A DNA stretch of 64,000 nt from assembly GCA_025232375.1 (NCBI GenBank), contig CP060419.1, positions 991,001 to 1,055,000 of the forward strand, read 5' to 3'. This document shows, piece by piece, positions 20,796 to 33,100 of this stretch. This stretch comes from Pseudoxanthomonas sp. NC8. GTDB taxonomy: Bacteria; Pseudomonadota; Gammaproteobacteria; Xanthomonadales; Xanthomonadaceae. Under the pieces are notes generated by a model. The model searched no databases and was not told the DNA's origin. It saw only the letters and a list, made by a program, of their open reading frames with translations. The first letter of the stretch is position 1; every line of letters begins with the position of its first letter. The translations under genes were made by a program, and so were the position numbers.

Positions 20796-21555
20796 GCCTG
20801 TTCGAACTGCCGACCGCCGCGCCGCAACCGCTGGCCGGCCGCGTGGTCCTGCTCAGCGGCGCCCACGGCGGCCTTGGCGCCGCAGCCGCGCAGGCCTGCG
20901 CGGCTGCCGGTGCGACCCTGGTCCTGCTCGGCCGCCGGCTGCCCAAGCTCAACCGGGTCTATGACGCGGTCGCCCATACCGGTCCGGAACCACTGCTCTA
21001 TCCGCTGGACCTGGAAGGCGCGGGACCTGACGACTACGCCGAGCTTTCCGAGCGCATCCAGGCCGAACTGGGCCGGCTGGACGGCGTACTGCACTGTGCC
21101 GCCGAATTCCGCGGCCTCACCCCGCTCGAGCACCTCGATCCGGCGGCGTTCGCCCGCGCCATCCACGTCAACCTGACCGCACCGTGGTGGCTGGTCCAGG
21201 CTGCCTGCCGTTGCTGCGCAAGGCGGCGGATGCGTCCGTGGTGCTCGCCGTGGACGATCCGGCCCGCGTCGGTAAGGCCTATTGGGGTGGCTACGGCGTG
21301 GCCCAGCATGGCCTGCGCGCACTGGTCGGGATGCTGGACGCCGAGCTGGCCGGGACTTCCGTGCGCATCGCCGGGCTCCAGCCGGGGCCGATGCGCACGC
21401 CGCTGCGCGCGCGCGCCTATGCCGACGACCTCGACGAGAGCCTGCGCGACCCGCAGGCCTACGCCGGTGCCTGCGTCACCCTGCTGTCGGCGGCCGGCGC
21501 GGGTACCTGGCGCGGCAGGGTGCTTGAAGCCGCGGCCGGGAGCGAGCAGGCATGA
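20792..21555 (+). CDS. YciK-like short-chain dehydrogenase with altered catalytic residues
   Basis: About 254 aa, GTG start overlapping the grxD stop. Nucleotide motif LLSGAHGGLGAAAAQACAAAG, then LDGVLHCAAEFRG and ARAIHVNLTAPWWL, similar to YciK oxidoreductases. The usual YxxxK is YGVAQ (in GGYGVAQHGLRAL), with Gln for the catalytic Lys, and the usual Ser position is in a VDDPARVG stretch without Ser. The Gln codon is not at a CCWGG site, so it is probably real. One break near 21203 at CCAGG (expected VQACLPLLRKAADAS). Overlaps marC by ATGA. A non-catalytic or altered role is likely. Confidence 0.8.
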
Positions 21556-22152
21556 CCGTGGCTTCGGCGGCACTGCTGCTGTTCCTGATCCTCGATCCGC
21601 TGGGCAACCTGCCGGTCTTCCTGAGCGTGCTCAGGCCGTTGCCGGCGAATCGGCAGCGCGTCGTCCTGGTCCGCGAACTGCTGATCGCGCTGGTCGTGCT
21701 GATGCTGTTCCTGTGGTGCGGCAAGTACGTGCTCGAACTGATGCACCTGCGCTAAGGAGTCGGTCTCGATCGCCGGTGGCATCGTCCTGTTCCTGATCGG
21801 CCTCCGCATGATCTTCCCGAGGCCGGAAGGGCTGATGGGCGAAATCCCCGAGGGCGAGCCGTTCATCGTGCCGCTGGCCATCCCCCTGGTTGCCGGGCCC
21901 TCGGGCATGGCCGCGGTGATGCTGCTGGGCAGCAGGGAACCGGGTCGGCTCGGCGAGTGGAGCCTGGCCCTGATGCTGGCCTGGGTCGGCACGGCCGCGA
22001 TCCTGCTCGCCGCGCCGTTTCTCTACCGGCTGCTCGGCAGGCGCGCGCTGGCCGCGATGGAGCGGCTGATGGGCATGCTGCTGGTGGCCATTTCGGTACA
22101 GATGCTGCTGGAAGGACTGACCACGTACCTGCGCCTGCCGGCTGGGGGCTGA
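21552..22152 (+). CDS. MarC-family integral membrane protein
   Basis: About 200 aa with six predicted helices; motifs LLLFLILDPLGNLPVFLSVL, GIVLFLIGLRMIFP, AIPLVAGPSGMAAVMLL and MGMLLVAISVQMLLEGL are typical of MarC/YhgN proteins. The function of the family is not established; the old link to multiple antibiotic resistance has been withdrawn. One break at 21754: CGCCAGGAG read as CGCTAAGGAG, a false TAA (expected LRQESVSIAGG). Confidence 0.88.
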
Positions 22153-22256
22153 ACCTTCGTCCCGACGCCATTCCCTCGGGGAGGGACCGCACGGAGGCGT
22201 CTTGCTGCGTCGCGGAAATTTTCTGTCACGCGGTCGTCACACTTGCAACCTAGCAT

Positions 22257-22273
22257 GTTAATCTGATGTTAAC
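22257..22273. promoter_or_regulatory. GTTAA-N7-TTAAC palindrome before the TonB receptor
   Basis: GTTAA (22257-22261) and TTAAC (22269-22273) form a spaced palindrome about 90 bases before the receptor ATG, in the most AT-rich part of a 208-base gap after marC. It is a candidate operator or promoter element. No sigma-70 pair with good spacing was found here. Confidence 0.3.
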
Positions 22274-22360
22274 CCCTGTGATGCGCATCGCAGGGAGTGT
22301 CCATTTCTGTTGTACGCCCCGGGCACCTCGCCTGAACGCCACCACCATCGAGGCCTACCA

Positions 22361-25300
22361 ATGACTGATCCCCGTCGACTCCGGATGTCCAAACTCACCC
22401 TGGGTCTGGTCGCCGCGCTTGCCGCTGCCCCCGCATTTGCCCAGAGCACCTCCGCCGGCGTCGGCGGCCAGGTGACCGGCGCCAGCGGCCAGCCGGTTGC
22501 CGGCGCCGAAGTGACCATCACCCACGTCGAGTCGGGCACGGTCAGTCGGGCGACGACGGACGAGTCCGGTCGCTGGAACTCGCGCGGCCTGCGCGTCGGC
22601 GGTCCGTACACGATCACCGTCACCAAGCCGGGCGAAGGCACCGGGACCGAAGACAACGTCTACCTGGCCCTGAACCAGACCAGCACCGTCGACGCGGCGC
22701 TGACCGGCGACCTGACCACCCTGGGCGCGGTCCAGGTGACCGGCGTGGCCGGCGGCTCCGAAGTGTTCAGCGCGACCAAGATGGGCTCGGGCACCTCCAT
22801 CGACCAGCGCATCATCAAGGAGCTGCCGTCGGTGAACGGCAACATCCGGGACTACATGCGCCTGGATCCGCGCGTGACCTTCACCGACCGCGCCTCCGGC
22901 AGCATCACTGCCGGCGGCCAGAACCCGCGTTACAACAAGATCACCATCGACGGCGTCTCGGCCAGCGACACCTTCGGCCTGGAAGGCAACAACATGCCGA
23001 CCCAGCGCCAGCCGGTGTCGATGGAGGCCATCGAGGCCATCGACGTCAACCTGTCCAACTACGACGTCACCATGTCCGGCGCCGCCGGCGCCAACGTCAA
23101 CGCGGTGACCAAGTCCGGCACCAACGAGTTCCACGGCTCGGTGTACGGCAGCTACCGCGACGGTGACTGGTTCGGCGACTACCCGGCACGCGTGGCCGGC
23201 CAGACCGTCGACGTCACCGGGCTGCCGTTCGACGAATTTTCCGAAGAGAGCACCTTGGGGCGTGACCCTGGGCGGCCCGATCGTCAAGGACAAGCTGTTC
23301 TTCTTCGCCAACTACGAGAAGTTCAAGCAGACCGACATCGGCCCGGCCGGCCAGAAGCCAGGGCACCAACCCGCTGGCCACCGGCACCGCCGACTTCGAC
23401 GCCGCCGACGTGGCCGAAGTGCAGCGCATCGCGCGCGACGTGTGGGGCTTCGAGCCCGGCGAGATCAGCGGCAGCGGCGACACCGAGCTGGAGGAGTACG
23501 CGCTGAAGCTGGACTGGAACATCAACGAAGACCACCGCGCCAGCCTCCGCTACAGCAAGCTCGAGCAGAACCGCGTGCGCCCGGAAGCGTCCAGCGCCAG
23601 CATCCTGCCGCTGACCTCCAGCTGGTTCAACCACGTCAAGACAGTGGAGAGCTACGTCGGCCAGCTGTTCAGCGACTGGAGCGACACTTTCTCCACCGAG
23701 GTCAAGGTCTCGTACCGCGACTATTCGTCGATCCGCGTCAGCCCGACCACCGCGCCGGCCATCCAGGTCTACTTCGACGACGGCGTCACCGGCAACGGCA
23801 ACGACAACCCGATCGGCACCAACAACAACAGCTTCGCCGGCCTCGACGCGATCCGCCTCGGCACCGAGCGCAGCTCGCCGGGCAACACCCTGCTGACCGA
23901 GACCTGGGACTACTACGCCGCCGGCGTGTGGACCGTGGGCGACCACGACATCAAGTTCGGCGGCTCGTACAGCGAGAACGAGATCTACAACTTCTTCCTG
24001 CAGGACGCCTGGGGCAACTACAGCTTCTATGTGCCGCTGACCGGTGGCGTGTCGAACTTCGGCAACCTGCAGCGTGGCCAGTACTTCGACTACGACCTGC
24101 AGGCCAACCCGACCGATCCGGACGCCATCGCCGCGCGCTACACCAACAAGAACCTGGGCGTGTTCGTGCAGGACCTTATGGTACATCACGCCCAACCTGA
24201 CCCTGACCTACGGCGTGCGCGCCGACAAGCCGGAGGCCAGCCCGGCCCCGCCGTACAACGCGTGCTTCGCCGCGGCCCCGGGCACCGCCAACGCCGCCTG
24301 CGGCACCGGCTATACGGGCGGCTTCGGCCTCGACAACACCAGCACCTACAACGGCAGCTTCATCGTCCAGCCGCGCTTCGGCTTCAACTACACCTTCGAC
24401 AGCGAGCGCCCGATGCAGCTGCGTGGTGGCGTGGGCCTGTTCCAGGGCGATGCGCCGCAGGTGTGGGTGGGTAATGCCTACAGCAGCACCGGCATGAACT
24501 ACATCTCGTACCAGAACCAGACCGCCTTGGCAGACGATCCCGTTCAGCGCGGATGGCCCGAACCAGAACATCCCGCCCGGCGGCTCCGGCGTGCGCAACG
24601 TCAACGTGATCAGCGAGGACTTCGAGCTGCCGTCGATCTGGAAGACCAACCTGGGCTTCGACGTCGAAACCCCGTGGTGGGGCGTGGTCGCGTCGGCCGA
24701 GTTGCTGCTGACCAGCGTCGAGAACGGCCTGTTCTACCGCAGCCTCAACGTCGGACCGGGCTACGTCGGCCCGGATGGCCGCGTGCTGTACTGGAACCCG
24801 AACAGCCCGCGTCCGTTCGGCAACACCACCGCCACCGGCGGCATCCAAACCAACGGCGCGCGCTACAACCGCAACGCCTACTTCGGTGACGTGTACCTGC
24901 TCGAGAACACCAGCAAGGGTAGGGCCAGCAGCTGACCCTGTCGCTGAACAAGCCCTTCAGCGAGGAGAGCGACTGGTCGTGGATGTTGGGCTACACCTAC
25001 ACCCCAGGCCGAGGAAGTGGGCGCGTTGACCAGCTCGACCGCCGGCTCCGGCTACGGCTCGCAGTACGGCTTCAGCATCAACGAGCCGACCACCAGCACC
25101 GCCCGCTACGAGATCCGGGACCGCTTCAGCGGCGCCCTGAACTGGTCGCACAAGTTCTTCGGTGACCACGCCACCCAGGTCGGCCTGTTCTACGAAGGCC
25201 GCAGCGGCCGTCCGTACAGCTACATCTTCAACGGCGACGCCAACGGCGACAACCGCACCTTCAACGACCTGTTCTACGTGCCCGCCGGCCCCGGCGACGT

Positions 25301-25775
25301 GCTGTTCGGCAGCATGAGCGCGACCGGCGCGTTCACTCCGAACGCGGCGATGGAGCAGGCGTTCTGGGCGTGGATGGAAGAGAACCCGGAGCTCCAGCGC
25401 TACCGCGGCACCTACGCGCCGGAGAATGCGTTCCGTGCCGGCTGGGTGAACACCTTCGACATCCGCATCAGCCAGGAACTGCCGGGCTTCTTCGAGGGCC
25501 ACAAGTCGAAGGTCTGGCTGGACATCCAGAACGTCGGCAACCTGCTCAACAAGGACTGGGGCCACATCGTCGACTACGGCTTCAACGCCAACGAAGCGGT
25601 GGCGTCGCTGGTCGGCATCTCCGGTGGCAAGTACGTGTACAGCTACCGCGGCAACTACAACGGCGTGCCCGAGTTCGGCCAGACTGTCGCCGAAGGCCTG
25701 CCGACCAACGCCGACGGCCAGACCAACGGCGTCTCGCAGTGGTCGCTGTCGGTGGGCCTGCGCTACGACTTCTGA
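22361..25775 (+). CDS. Oar-type TonB-dependent receptor with carboxypeptidase-like N-domain
   Basis: About 1138 aa. Signal peptide LTLGLVAALAAAPAFAQS; a carboxypeptidase-regulatory-like beta-sandwich (GGQVTGASGQPVAGAEVTIT); a plug domain (ITAGGQNPRYNKITIDGVSA); and a long barrel ending in the aromatic SLSVGLRYDF. Oar-like receptors are common in Xanthomonads and Myxobacteria; substrates are mostly unknown. Six breaks: 23258 (CCTTGG), 23358 (CCAGG), 24177 (CTTATGG), 24528 (CCTTGG), 24924 (CCAGG as TAGG) and 25003 (extra C before CCAGG). Repairs give ESTWGVTLGGPIVKDKLFFF, QTAWQTIPFSADGPNQN and KGQGQQLTLSLNKPF. No transporter or enzyme partner lies beside it. Confidence 0.88.
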
Positions 25776-25799
25776 TCCAGCGGTCTGCGCCAGGTAACG

Positions 25800-25825
25800 A
25801 AACGGCCGGGGCGACCCGGCCGTTT
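25800..25825 (+). terminator. Rho-independent terminator after the TonB receptor
   Basis: An 11-base stem AAACGGCCGGG / CCCGGCCGTTT (25800-25810 and 25815-25825) with a GCGA loop, 25 bases after the receptor stop. The T tract is only the TTT inside the stem. Confidence 0.65.
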
Positions 25826-25905
25826 CCATGTGCGCGACCCGATGCTCCGCGGGCCCCCTGCTGGGTTACAGTCGGCGGCCGGTTTCCACGATTTCGGCAG
25901 GACCC

Positions 25906-27291
25906 ATGAACGAAACGGTTTCGAGCACGCTGCCGGTGCAGGACGCACGCATCTACCCGCGTGGCGGCCTGGACGTGCTTTCCCGCACCGAAGTGGCGCG
26001 CCTGCGCGACGCCTCCGCCGGCGGCATGCACGAACTGCTGCGCCGCTGCGCGCTGGCGGTGCTGACCAGCGGCAGCGCCAGCGACGACCCGCGCGCGGCG
26101 CGCGACCTGTACCCGGACTTCGACATCCAGGTCACACAGCAGGACCGCGGCGTGCGCATCGACCTGGCCAACGCCCCGGCGATGGCGTTCGTCGACGGCG
26201 AAATCATCCATGGCGTGGCCGAACTGCTGTTCGCCACCGTGCGCGACCTGGCATGGCGCGCGATCGATCCCGGCGCAGATTCCGCGGAAGGCGCCCTGGA
26301 GACGTCGGTGGATATCACCGATTCGGTGTTCGGCCTGTTGCGCAACGCGCGCATCCTGCAGCCTTCGGACCCCAACCTCGTGGTGTGCTGGGGCGGGCAT
26401 TCGATCTCGCGCGAGGAGTACATCTACACCAAGCAGGTCGGATACGAGCTGGGCCTGCGCGGGCTGGACATCTGCACCGGCTGCGGCCCGGGCGCGATGA
26501 AGGGGCCGATGAAGGGCGCCGCCATCGCCCACGTCAAGCAGCGCAGGTCACGTACCCGCTATATCGGCATCACCGAGCCGGGCATCATCGCCGCCGAGTC
26601 GCCGAACCCGATCGTCAACCACCTTGGTGATCATGCCGGACATCGAGAAGCGGCTTGAGGCGTTCGTGCGCCTGGGCCACGGCATCATCGTGTTCCCCGG
26701 TGGCGTCGGTACCGCCGAGGAGATCCTGTACCTGCTGGGGATCCTGCTGCGCGAGGAGAACGCCGACCTGCCGTTCCCGCTGATCCTGACCGGTCCGACC
26801 GTGGCGGCGCCGTACTTCGAGCAGATCGACCGCTTCCTGCGCCTGACCCTGGGCGACGCGGCGACTTCCCGCTACGAGATCGTGGTCGGCGACCCGGCCG
26901 CGGTGGCGAAGAAGATGACCGCCGGCATCCGCAAGGTGCGCGAGGCGCGGATCGCACACAAGGATTCCTTCTACTTCAACTGGGGACTGGAGGTGCCGCT
27001 GGAGTTCCAGCGTCCCTTCGTGCCGACCCACGAGGCGATGGCCGCCCTGGACCTGCACCACGGCCGCCCGCCGTCGGCGCTGGCGGCCGACCTGCGCCGG
27101 GCGTTCTCCGGCATTGTCGCCGGCAACGTCAAGGAGGATGGCATGCGCCGGATCGAGGAGCATGGACCGTTCGAGATCCATGGCGCGCCGGACATGATGC
27201 AGGCCTGGACGAACTGTTGCGTGCGTTCGTCGAGCAGCGCCGGATGAAGATCGCCGGCGAGTACCGGCCCTGCTACCGCGTGGTGGCCTGA
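25906..27291 (+). CDS. ppnN: PpnN-type pyrimidine/purine nucleotide 5'-monophosphate nucleosidase
   Basis: About 461 aa, LOG (Lonely Guy) superfamily, full-length PpnN/YgdH architecture with an N-terminal domain, central Rossmann domain and C-terminal extension. Nucleotide motifs: CTGCGPGAMKGPMKGAA and the LOG signature FPGGVGTAEEILYLL. E. coli PpnN hydrolyses nucleoside monophosphates and is stimulated by (p)ppGpp. Two breaks: 26623 (CCTGG as CCTTGG, expected NHLVIMPDIEKRL) and 27204 (CCCTGG lost a C, expected MMQALDELLRAFVEQRRMK). The true stop is the TGA at 27289. The following 224 bases hold nothing recognised. Confidence 0.9.
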
Positions 27292-27515
27292 GTCGATGTG
27301 ACGTCTTCCCGGCCGTGGGTGTGGCGGCCGTCACGATACGGATAGGACGCGCCCGGGACCGCAGTCGACCGCTTCTGGCAGCCTGCGGGGCGCGCAGGGA
27401 GGCGCCGGCACCCGGGGGCTCCGTCCCTCCGTCCAGACCGACCGCTCGTCCCGGACGCACTTGCGTCCACCTCGCGTCAGGCTAGGCTGCGGTGGTCACG
27501 TTGGGGAACGTCCGC

Positions 27516-28023
27516 ATGCCATCCGACCGCCAATCCGGCTTCACCTATGGTAGAGCTGATGATCACGATCGCCGTACTGGCGATCCTGCTGGGCCTGGCC
27601 CTGCCCAGCTTCCAGGAGAGCATGCGATCCAACCGTGTCGCCGCGGCCAGCAACGAGCTGCTGGCGTCCTTCGCGCTTGCCCGTACCGAGGCCATCCGCG
27701 GACTGGGGTCGGCAGGAGTCTGCGCGAGCGCGGACGGCGCAACCTGCACCGCGACCACGGACTGGGCATCGGGCTGGATTGTCTGGCGCGAAGACCGTGG
27801 CGCCGGCGGCGTCGTCGTGCGTTCGGTCGTGCGCTACGTCCAGCCCAAGCGGCGGATGGCGATCAGCGGCCCGGACGCCGGCGTGCGGTTCACCACGCAG
27901 GGGCGGTCGCAGAACGGCGCGCAGCAGGTCGGCGTTGCTCCGTCCGACAGCACCTCCGTCACCCGCTGCGTGAGCATAGGCGCCACGGGGCAGGGGCGGG
28001 TCGAGAAGAGGACGTGCGCATGA
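27516..28023 (+). CDS. fimT: Type IV minor pilin FimT/GspH family
   Basis: About 169 aa. Prepilin signature G|FTLVELMITIAVLAILLGLALPSF once the CCCTGG at 27550 (read as CCTATGG) is repaired; without it the frame opens only after the cleavage site. The body carries disulfide candidates (GVCASADGATC and TRCVSIG). First gene of the minor-pilin operon; the stop overlaps pilV (ATGA). Minor pilins prime assembly of the type IV pilus in the inner membrane. Confidence 0.88.
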
Positions 28024-28515
28024 GGAAGGATGGACATCGCAGGCATTATCGGTTGCCTGGAGCAGGCGACATGGCAGGCTTCAGCCTCATCGAAGTCATG
28101 GTCGCCGTCCTGGTATTGGGCGTGGGGCTTCTGGCCTTCGCGCTGCTTCAGACGATGAGCGTCCGCTTTACCCAGAGCGCCAACCAGCGGACCCAGGCCA
28201 CCAATCTCGCCTATGACCTGCTGGATCAGGTTCGCGTCAACCGGCTTGCGGCTGGCCAGTACGTAGGCAACTACACCGGAAGCACCACGGGCTGCCTGCC
28301 GGATGGCACGGTGACCCCTGCCAAATATCGAACCGTGTGGGCGTGCAGGCTGGGCAAGGCGCTTGGTGCCGGCGCAACCGCCAATGTGACGTTCAACAAC
28401 GGGCTGGTCACCGTCGCCATCATGGGGTGACCAGCGCTGGAACGATGCGGACAGCGATGGCACGGTTTCGGCGGCGGAATCCAATCAGACATTCACCACG
28501 GCGACGCGACTGTGA
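28020..28515 (+). CDS. pilV: Type IV pilus modification/minor pilin PilV
   Basis: About 165 aa. A 20-residue basic leader precedes the prepilin site AG|FSLIEVMVAVLVLGVGLLAFAL with Glu5 present. The middle contains TQATNLAYDLLDQVRVNRLA, typical of PilV. One break at 28419 (ACCTGGGG read as ATGGGG); the continuing frame gives WGDQRWNDADSDGTVSAAES and ends at 28515. The stop overlaps the pilW GTG start. Confidence 0.87.
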
Positions 28516-29569
28516 AGCACATGACAGACCGACATGCGCACGGCTTTTCGCTCATCGAACTGATGATCGCGCTCGTGATCGCCCTCATGCTCCTGCTTGG
28601 CATTGTCCAGGTGTTCGCGGCCTCGCGTGCGGCCTATTCGCTGTCCGAGGGCATGTCCCGGACCCGGGAGAATGCGCGATTCGCGCTGGACTATCTCCAG
28701 CGAGACATCCGCATGGCGGGTCACTTCGGCTGCGTGAACGATAAGGCGCGCGGCCAGATCGCGGGTGCGCTGACCTCGCATTTCGTTGCCGGCGCGCCCA
28801 TGGATTTCGGTTTTTCCATCCGGGGCTATGAGAACGCCACGCCGGCCGGCGTGGCGCTTTCACCGGCACGGGTGGCGGGCACGGACTCGATCGTGCTGCG
28901 TTTCATGGGCGGCAACGGTATCCCCATCACCGCAATCAACCCGGCCAGCCGCACAATCGACGTCAACCCTGCCAGGTGGGCGGCGCTGACCGATGGTGGG
29001 TTGGTGGCGCCGGCCGTCTTCGGGGTTGCCGATTGCGCATTCGCGGATGCGTTTCTCGCTGCAGGCGTCAATGCTGGCGCCGGTCGCGTGACCGCGCCGG
29101 CCACGGTCGATCTTGCGCGCTACGGTGCCAACCCGGCGGGTGGCCCAACGATGCTGTATCGCGGTGAGGCGGTCGTCTACTACATCGGGCTGGGTGCGGG
29201 CGGGCAGCCGTCGCTGTGGCGTGCCCGCATCAACGTGGATGGTTCGACCACGAGCGAGGAACTCGTCGAGGGGATCGAGAACCTGCAGTTCCGCTACGGC
29301 ATGGACCGTAATCCTGCAACGAATCCGAGCGGCTACATCGCCACGCAGGGTTCCGCGGCGGACGTGGGGACATCCGGGGCCGAGTGGCGGCGCGTTGGTA
29401 AGGTCAGGTGGCGTTGCTGGCCGCCAGTCCGAATCGCGCGACCTCGGCGCAGGCGCAGGTCACGTCGCTGACGCTGCTCGGGGTTGCGGTGGCGCCGGCG
29501 GATGACGGGCGGTACCGCGCCGTTTATGAAAGCACGATTGCCTTGCGCAATCGCCTCTACGGGAACTGA
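28512..29569 (+). CDS. pilW: Type IV minor pilin PilW
   Basis: About 352 aa. GTG start; prepilin motif HG|FSLIELMIALVIALMLLLGIV; ARFALDYLQRDIRMAGHFGC is diagnostic of PilW. The C-terminal half is beta-rich. One break at 29412: GTCCAGG lost a C (expected KVQVALLAASPN), after which the frame runs through SLTLLGVAVAPADDGRYRAV to the TGA at 29569. Confidence 0.88.
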
Positions 29570-29574
29570 TCGAT

Positions 29575-30103
29575 ATGGGCCAGGAAAAACACGTCCGGCG
29601 AATGCAGCGGCGGGGGGCCGGCGAGCCCGTCCGCGCAGCGTGGCATCGCACTCTACGTTGCCTTGATGATGCTTATCCTGCTGGCCCTCCTCGGTATCGT
29701 GGGCATGCAGGTGGCCGGGCTACAGGAGCGCATGGCGGCGAACTATCTTGCCGTGAACCAGGCGTTCCAGGCTGCGGAGGCCGACGTGCGGCTACGCGAG
29801 TGCTATATCGAGGGTGTGGTCAATCGCGACGGTGCCTGCGGTGCGGGTGTCGCGCCCATCAGTCAGACCTGCGACGACGGGTTTGATTCGACCAATTGGG
29901 CGCAGCAGATGTCCACCAGCGTTCCGCAGGCGAATCGCGTCAGCATCCGTTCGATCGGTGGCTGTATTTCCGGGAATGCGAGTCTCGACATGGGCAAGCA
30001 GCCGATAAACGAGGATCCGAATCCGGTTTACCAGGTCACGGTCTACGCCACCAACGTTGCATCCACTGCCAATGCGGCGGTGGACACCATTTTCCGGCCC
30101 TGA
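29575..30103 (+). CDS. pilX: Type IV minor pilin PilX
   Basis: About 176 aa. Starts MGQEKHVRRMQRRGAGE 5 bases after pilW. A break near 29635 separates this leader from QRGIALYVALMMLILLALLG, the PilX/PilK-type hydrophobic segment, followed by QERMAANYLAVNQAFQAAEADVR. This break is not on a visible CCWGG site. PilX-type pilins form the tip complex with PilV, PilW and PilY1. Confidence 0.82.
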
Positions 30104-30113
30104 GGAGACGTCC

Positions 30114-33100
30114 ATGGCCACGCGCCGCACCCCGCTGATCGCGATCTCCGTGCTGGCCGCTGCGGCGGGTGGCTACGGTCTTTACCTTACCACCGCGCAA
30201 ACCGCGCCGCCGGAGCTGTCGCAGTCGCCGATGAATATCACCAACGTGATCCCGCCGGCGTTCATCATGGCGGTGGACAACTCCGGCTCGATGTCCAGCG
30301 ACGAGACGCTGTTCAGGACCGCGACCGGCCCGGGCTACTACAACAACGGAAGCTTCTTCGACGGCGCCGGAAAGCCGAACGAGTCCGGCGGGACCACGAT
30401 CAGCAAGCACATGGACGGTGGATACAACCAGGATTACTACGCGGCACTGCGTTCGCCGGAGCACAATCGCGCGTATTTCGATCCGGCTACGACGTACCTT
30501 CCGTGGCGGACGTCGACCGGTGTTGACGAGGCAAATTCGCCCACCAATGCGGCAAAAGAGGATCCGCGTGCGACTTCGCCGGCCGCAACCCCCTGACCAC
30601 GTACGACTTCACGACCTACCTGACGGCTACCGAGACCTGGGCGAACGGGAAGGTGATGCCGGCAGGTACCTACTACAACAACGACAAGGCATGTAATCGC
30701 GAGTCGGGGAACACCAATCTGGGCTGGAGAACGCTGGGCGCGGACAAGACGTTCACCAGGACTGCTCAACGCAGTACCGCTACTACCCCGCGCGTGTGTA
30801 TCTGAGCACCACGGCGCCGCCGCCGCCCGGTTTCAATACGACGAAGCGCGTGCTGATCAAGGGAGCTGGTCCGCTCGGGGCGGACATGTACCGCTACGAC
30901 TATCTCGCCTCCAACTTCACTACGGGCGGCGCAACTGCGGTGCAGAACTTCGCCAACTGGTGGACGTACTACGGCAACCGCAACCGCGCGATGATCGCGG
31001 CGATGACCCATTCGGTATCCGACTTCACCAAGATGCGGATCGGGTATTTCAAGATCAACACGCCGCCGGCGGCGCGCAACGATGCCAACGACCCGCAGGT
31101 CGCAATGCGCGACATGGGGGTCCAGGTGATCGGGACCTGCTCTATGCGGCCATGCGTGGACTGGATGCCAGCGGCAACACGCCGACACGACGTGCCACGG
31201 CCCGCCTGGTCAACCAGTTCCTGCGGCGCGATGCGAACGCGCCGGTCAAGCTGCAGTGCCAGAAGAACGCGGGCATGCTGTTCACGGATGGCTATACCAA
31301 CGAAAGTCCGGCCGACGGTGCTGCCACGTACTGGAATGTGGGCGATGTCGACGGCGTCTATCCTGCGCCGTACGGCGGCGGAACGGGGTCGTCGAACACG
31401 ATCGCCGACTATGCGATGTATGGGTACGTAAACAACCTGCGATCCGATTTGCCCGCAGGCAAGGTGCCGGTGCCGAATGCGTGCAGGACCACGCCGATTC
31501 CGAATGGCATGGACTGCAACACCAATCCGCACATGAATTTCTATGGCATCACCTGGGTGCGCGCGGTGCGGTATACGACGTCAATACCGCTGCAACTTCC
31601 GACCCTATGCCAGTCCGCCGGCGTGGGCGGCCACCGGCACCACGAATCTCCAGCCCTCCAACGTGGATGACATCTGGCATGGGGCGCTGAACTCCCGTGG
31701 TGAGTTCATCAATGCGACGTCGCCCACGGCCGTCACGGATGCCATGCGCCGCATCCTGGCCTCGGTCAACGAGGGTGCGTCGCCAGCAGGCACCATTTCC
31801 GTTACCGGTGCGCGCATCGGCACGGGGTCGCTGGTGGTCGAACCTCGCTATGAGTCGACCAACAACGGTACCGACTGGTACGGCAAGCTGAATGCCTACA
31901 ACGTGGCAGTGAATTCCCTGACTGGCTTGGCGACGTTCACCGACGCGTGGGAGGCCAGCGCCAAGCTGGCCACCCAAGGAGCGGCCGGGCGGACGATCCG
32001 CTATGGCACGACCACGACAAGCGTGGTTCCGAGCGTCCAGGACTTCAATGCGGCGACCCTGACGCTGGGAAGCCTGTGCAGTGCGGCCGATCCGCTGAAG
32101 GTGCTGTCATGTACGTCCGCAGGGCTCACGGCGCTGGCCGGCGGCACCATGAACATCAATCGTGCCGTAGCCTATCTGCGTGGCGATCGCACGGATGAGG
32201 GCGTACTGCGTACGCGAAGCGCGATCCTTGGCGACATCGTGAATTCGTCGCCGGTTATCTCGGGCGATGCCGACGACTACGGCTATCGCGCCATGGGTGG
32301 GACACTCGGGACCAGTTACGAGACCTATCTTGCCGCCAAGAAGACCGCCGCCCGTCCGCTTGTGCTGGTGGGCGCGAACGACGGCATGCTGCATGTGTTC
32401 GATGGTCGTGCGACGGGGGCCGGCGGCAACGAGTTGTTTGCCTACATCCCGGCGACCGCGATCGGCCACATGGGCAATCTGCTTTTCCCATACGTGGCGA
32501 CAGACAAGAACCTCCAGAAATTCGATCACCGCTACTTCGTGGATGGCCAGATCGCAGTTTCCGACGTTTATGTGGGGGGCTGGAAGACCATCGCCGTAGT
32601 GGCGGCCGGGGCTGGTGGCCGTGGCGCGTTCGCGCTGGATATCACCAATCCGTCGTCTATCAGCGTGCTGTGGGAGGTCAACGACAGGATCACCGGCAAC
32701 GCCGGGATCACCGGCAATATCGGCTATGTGCTGGGCCAGCCGGTGATCGTGCCGTTCAAGAACGCCGCAGGCGCCATCAGCTGGAAGGCTGTTTTCGGCA
32801 ATGGCTACAACAGCACCAACCAGCGGGCGAGCCTGTTCGTGGTGGATGTCGCCACGGGCGCGACCAGCACGATCACGGCGAGCGAGTCGCCCGCCCTTCC
32901 GTACAACGGGCTCGGCAATGTGTCTGTGGTGGACACGAAGCAGCGCAACATCGACAACACCGCCTGGGTCGACGGTCGCGACGGTTTCGCCGACACGGTC
33001 TATGCGGCCGACCAGAACGGCGCGGTCTGGAAGTTCGACCTGCTGACCAACAGCGTCGCACTGGGCGGGGTGCCTCTGTTCATCGCGCGCGATGCGTCGG

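Noticed and set aside
22243..22264. TTGCAA...TAATCT as a sigma-70 promoter for the TonB receptor
   Set aside because: The spacing of 10 bases is far from 17; kept only as part of an AT-rich regulatory region.
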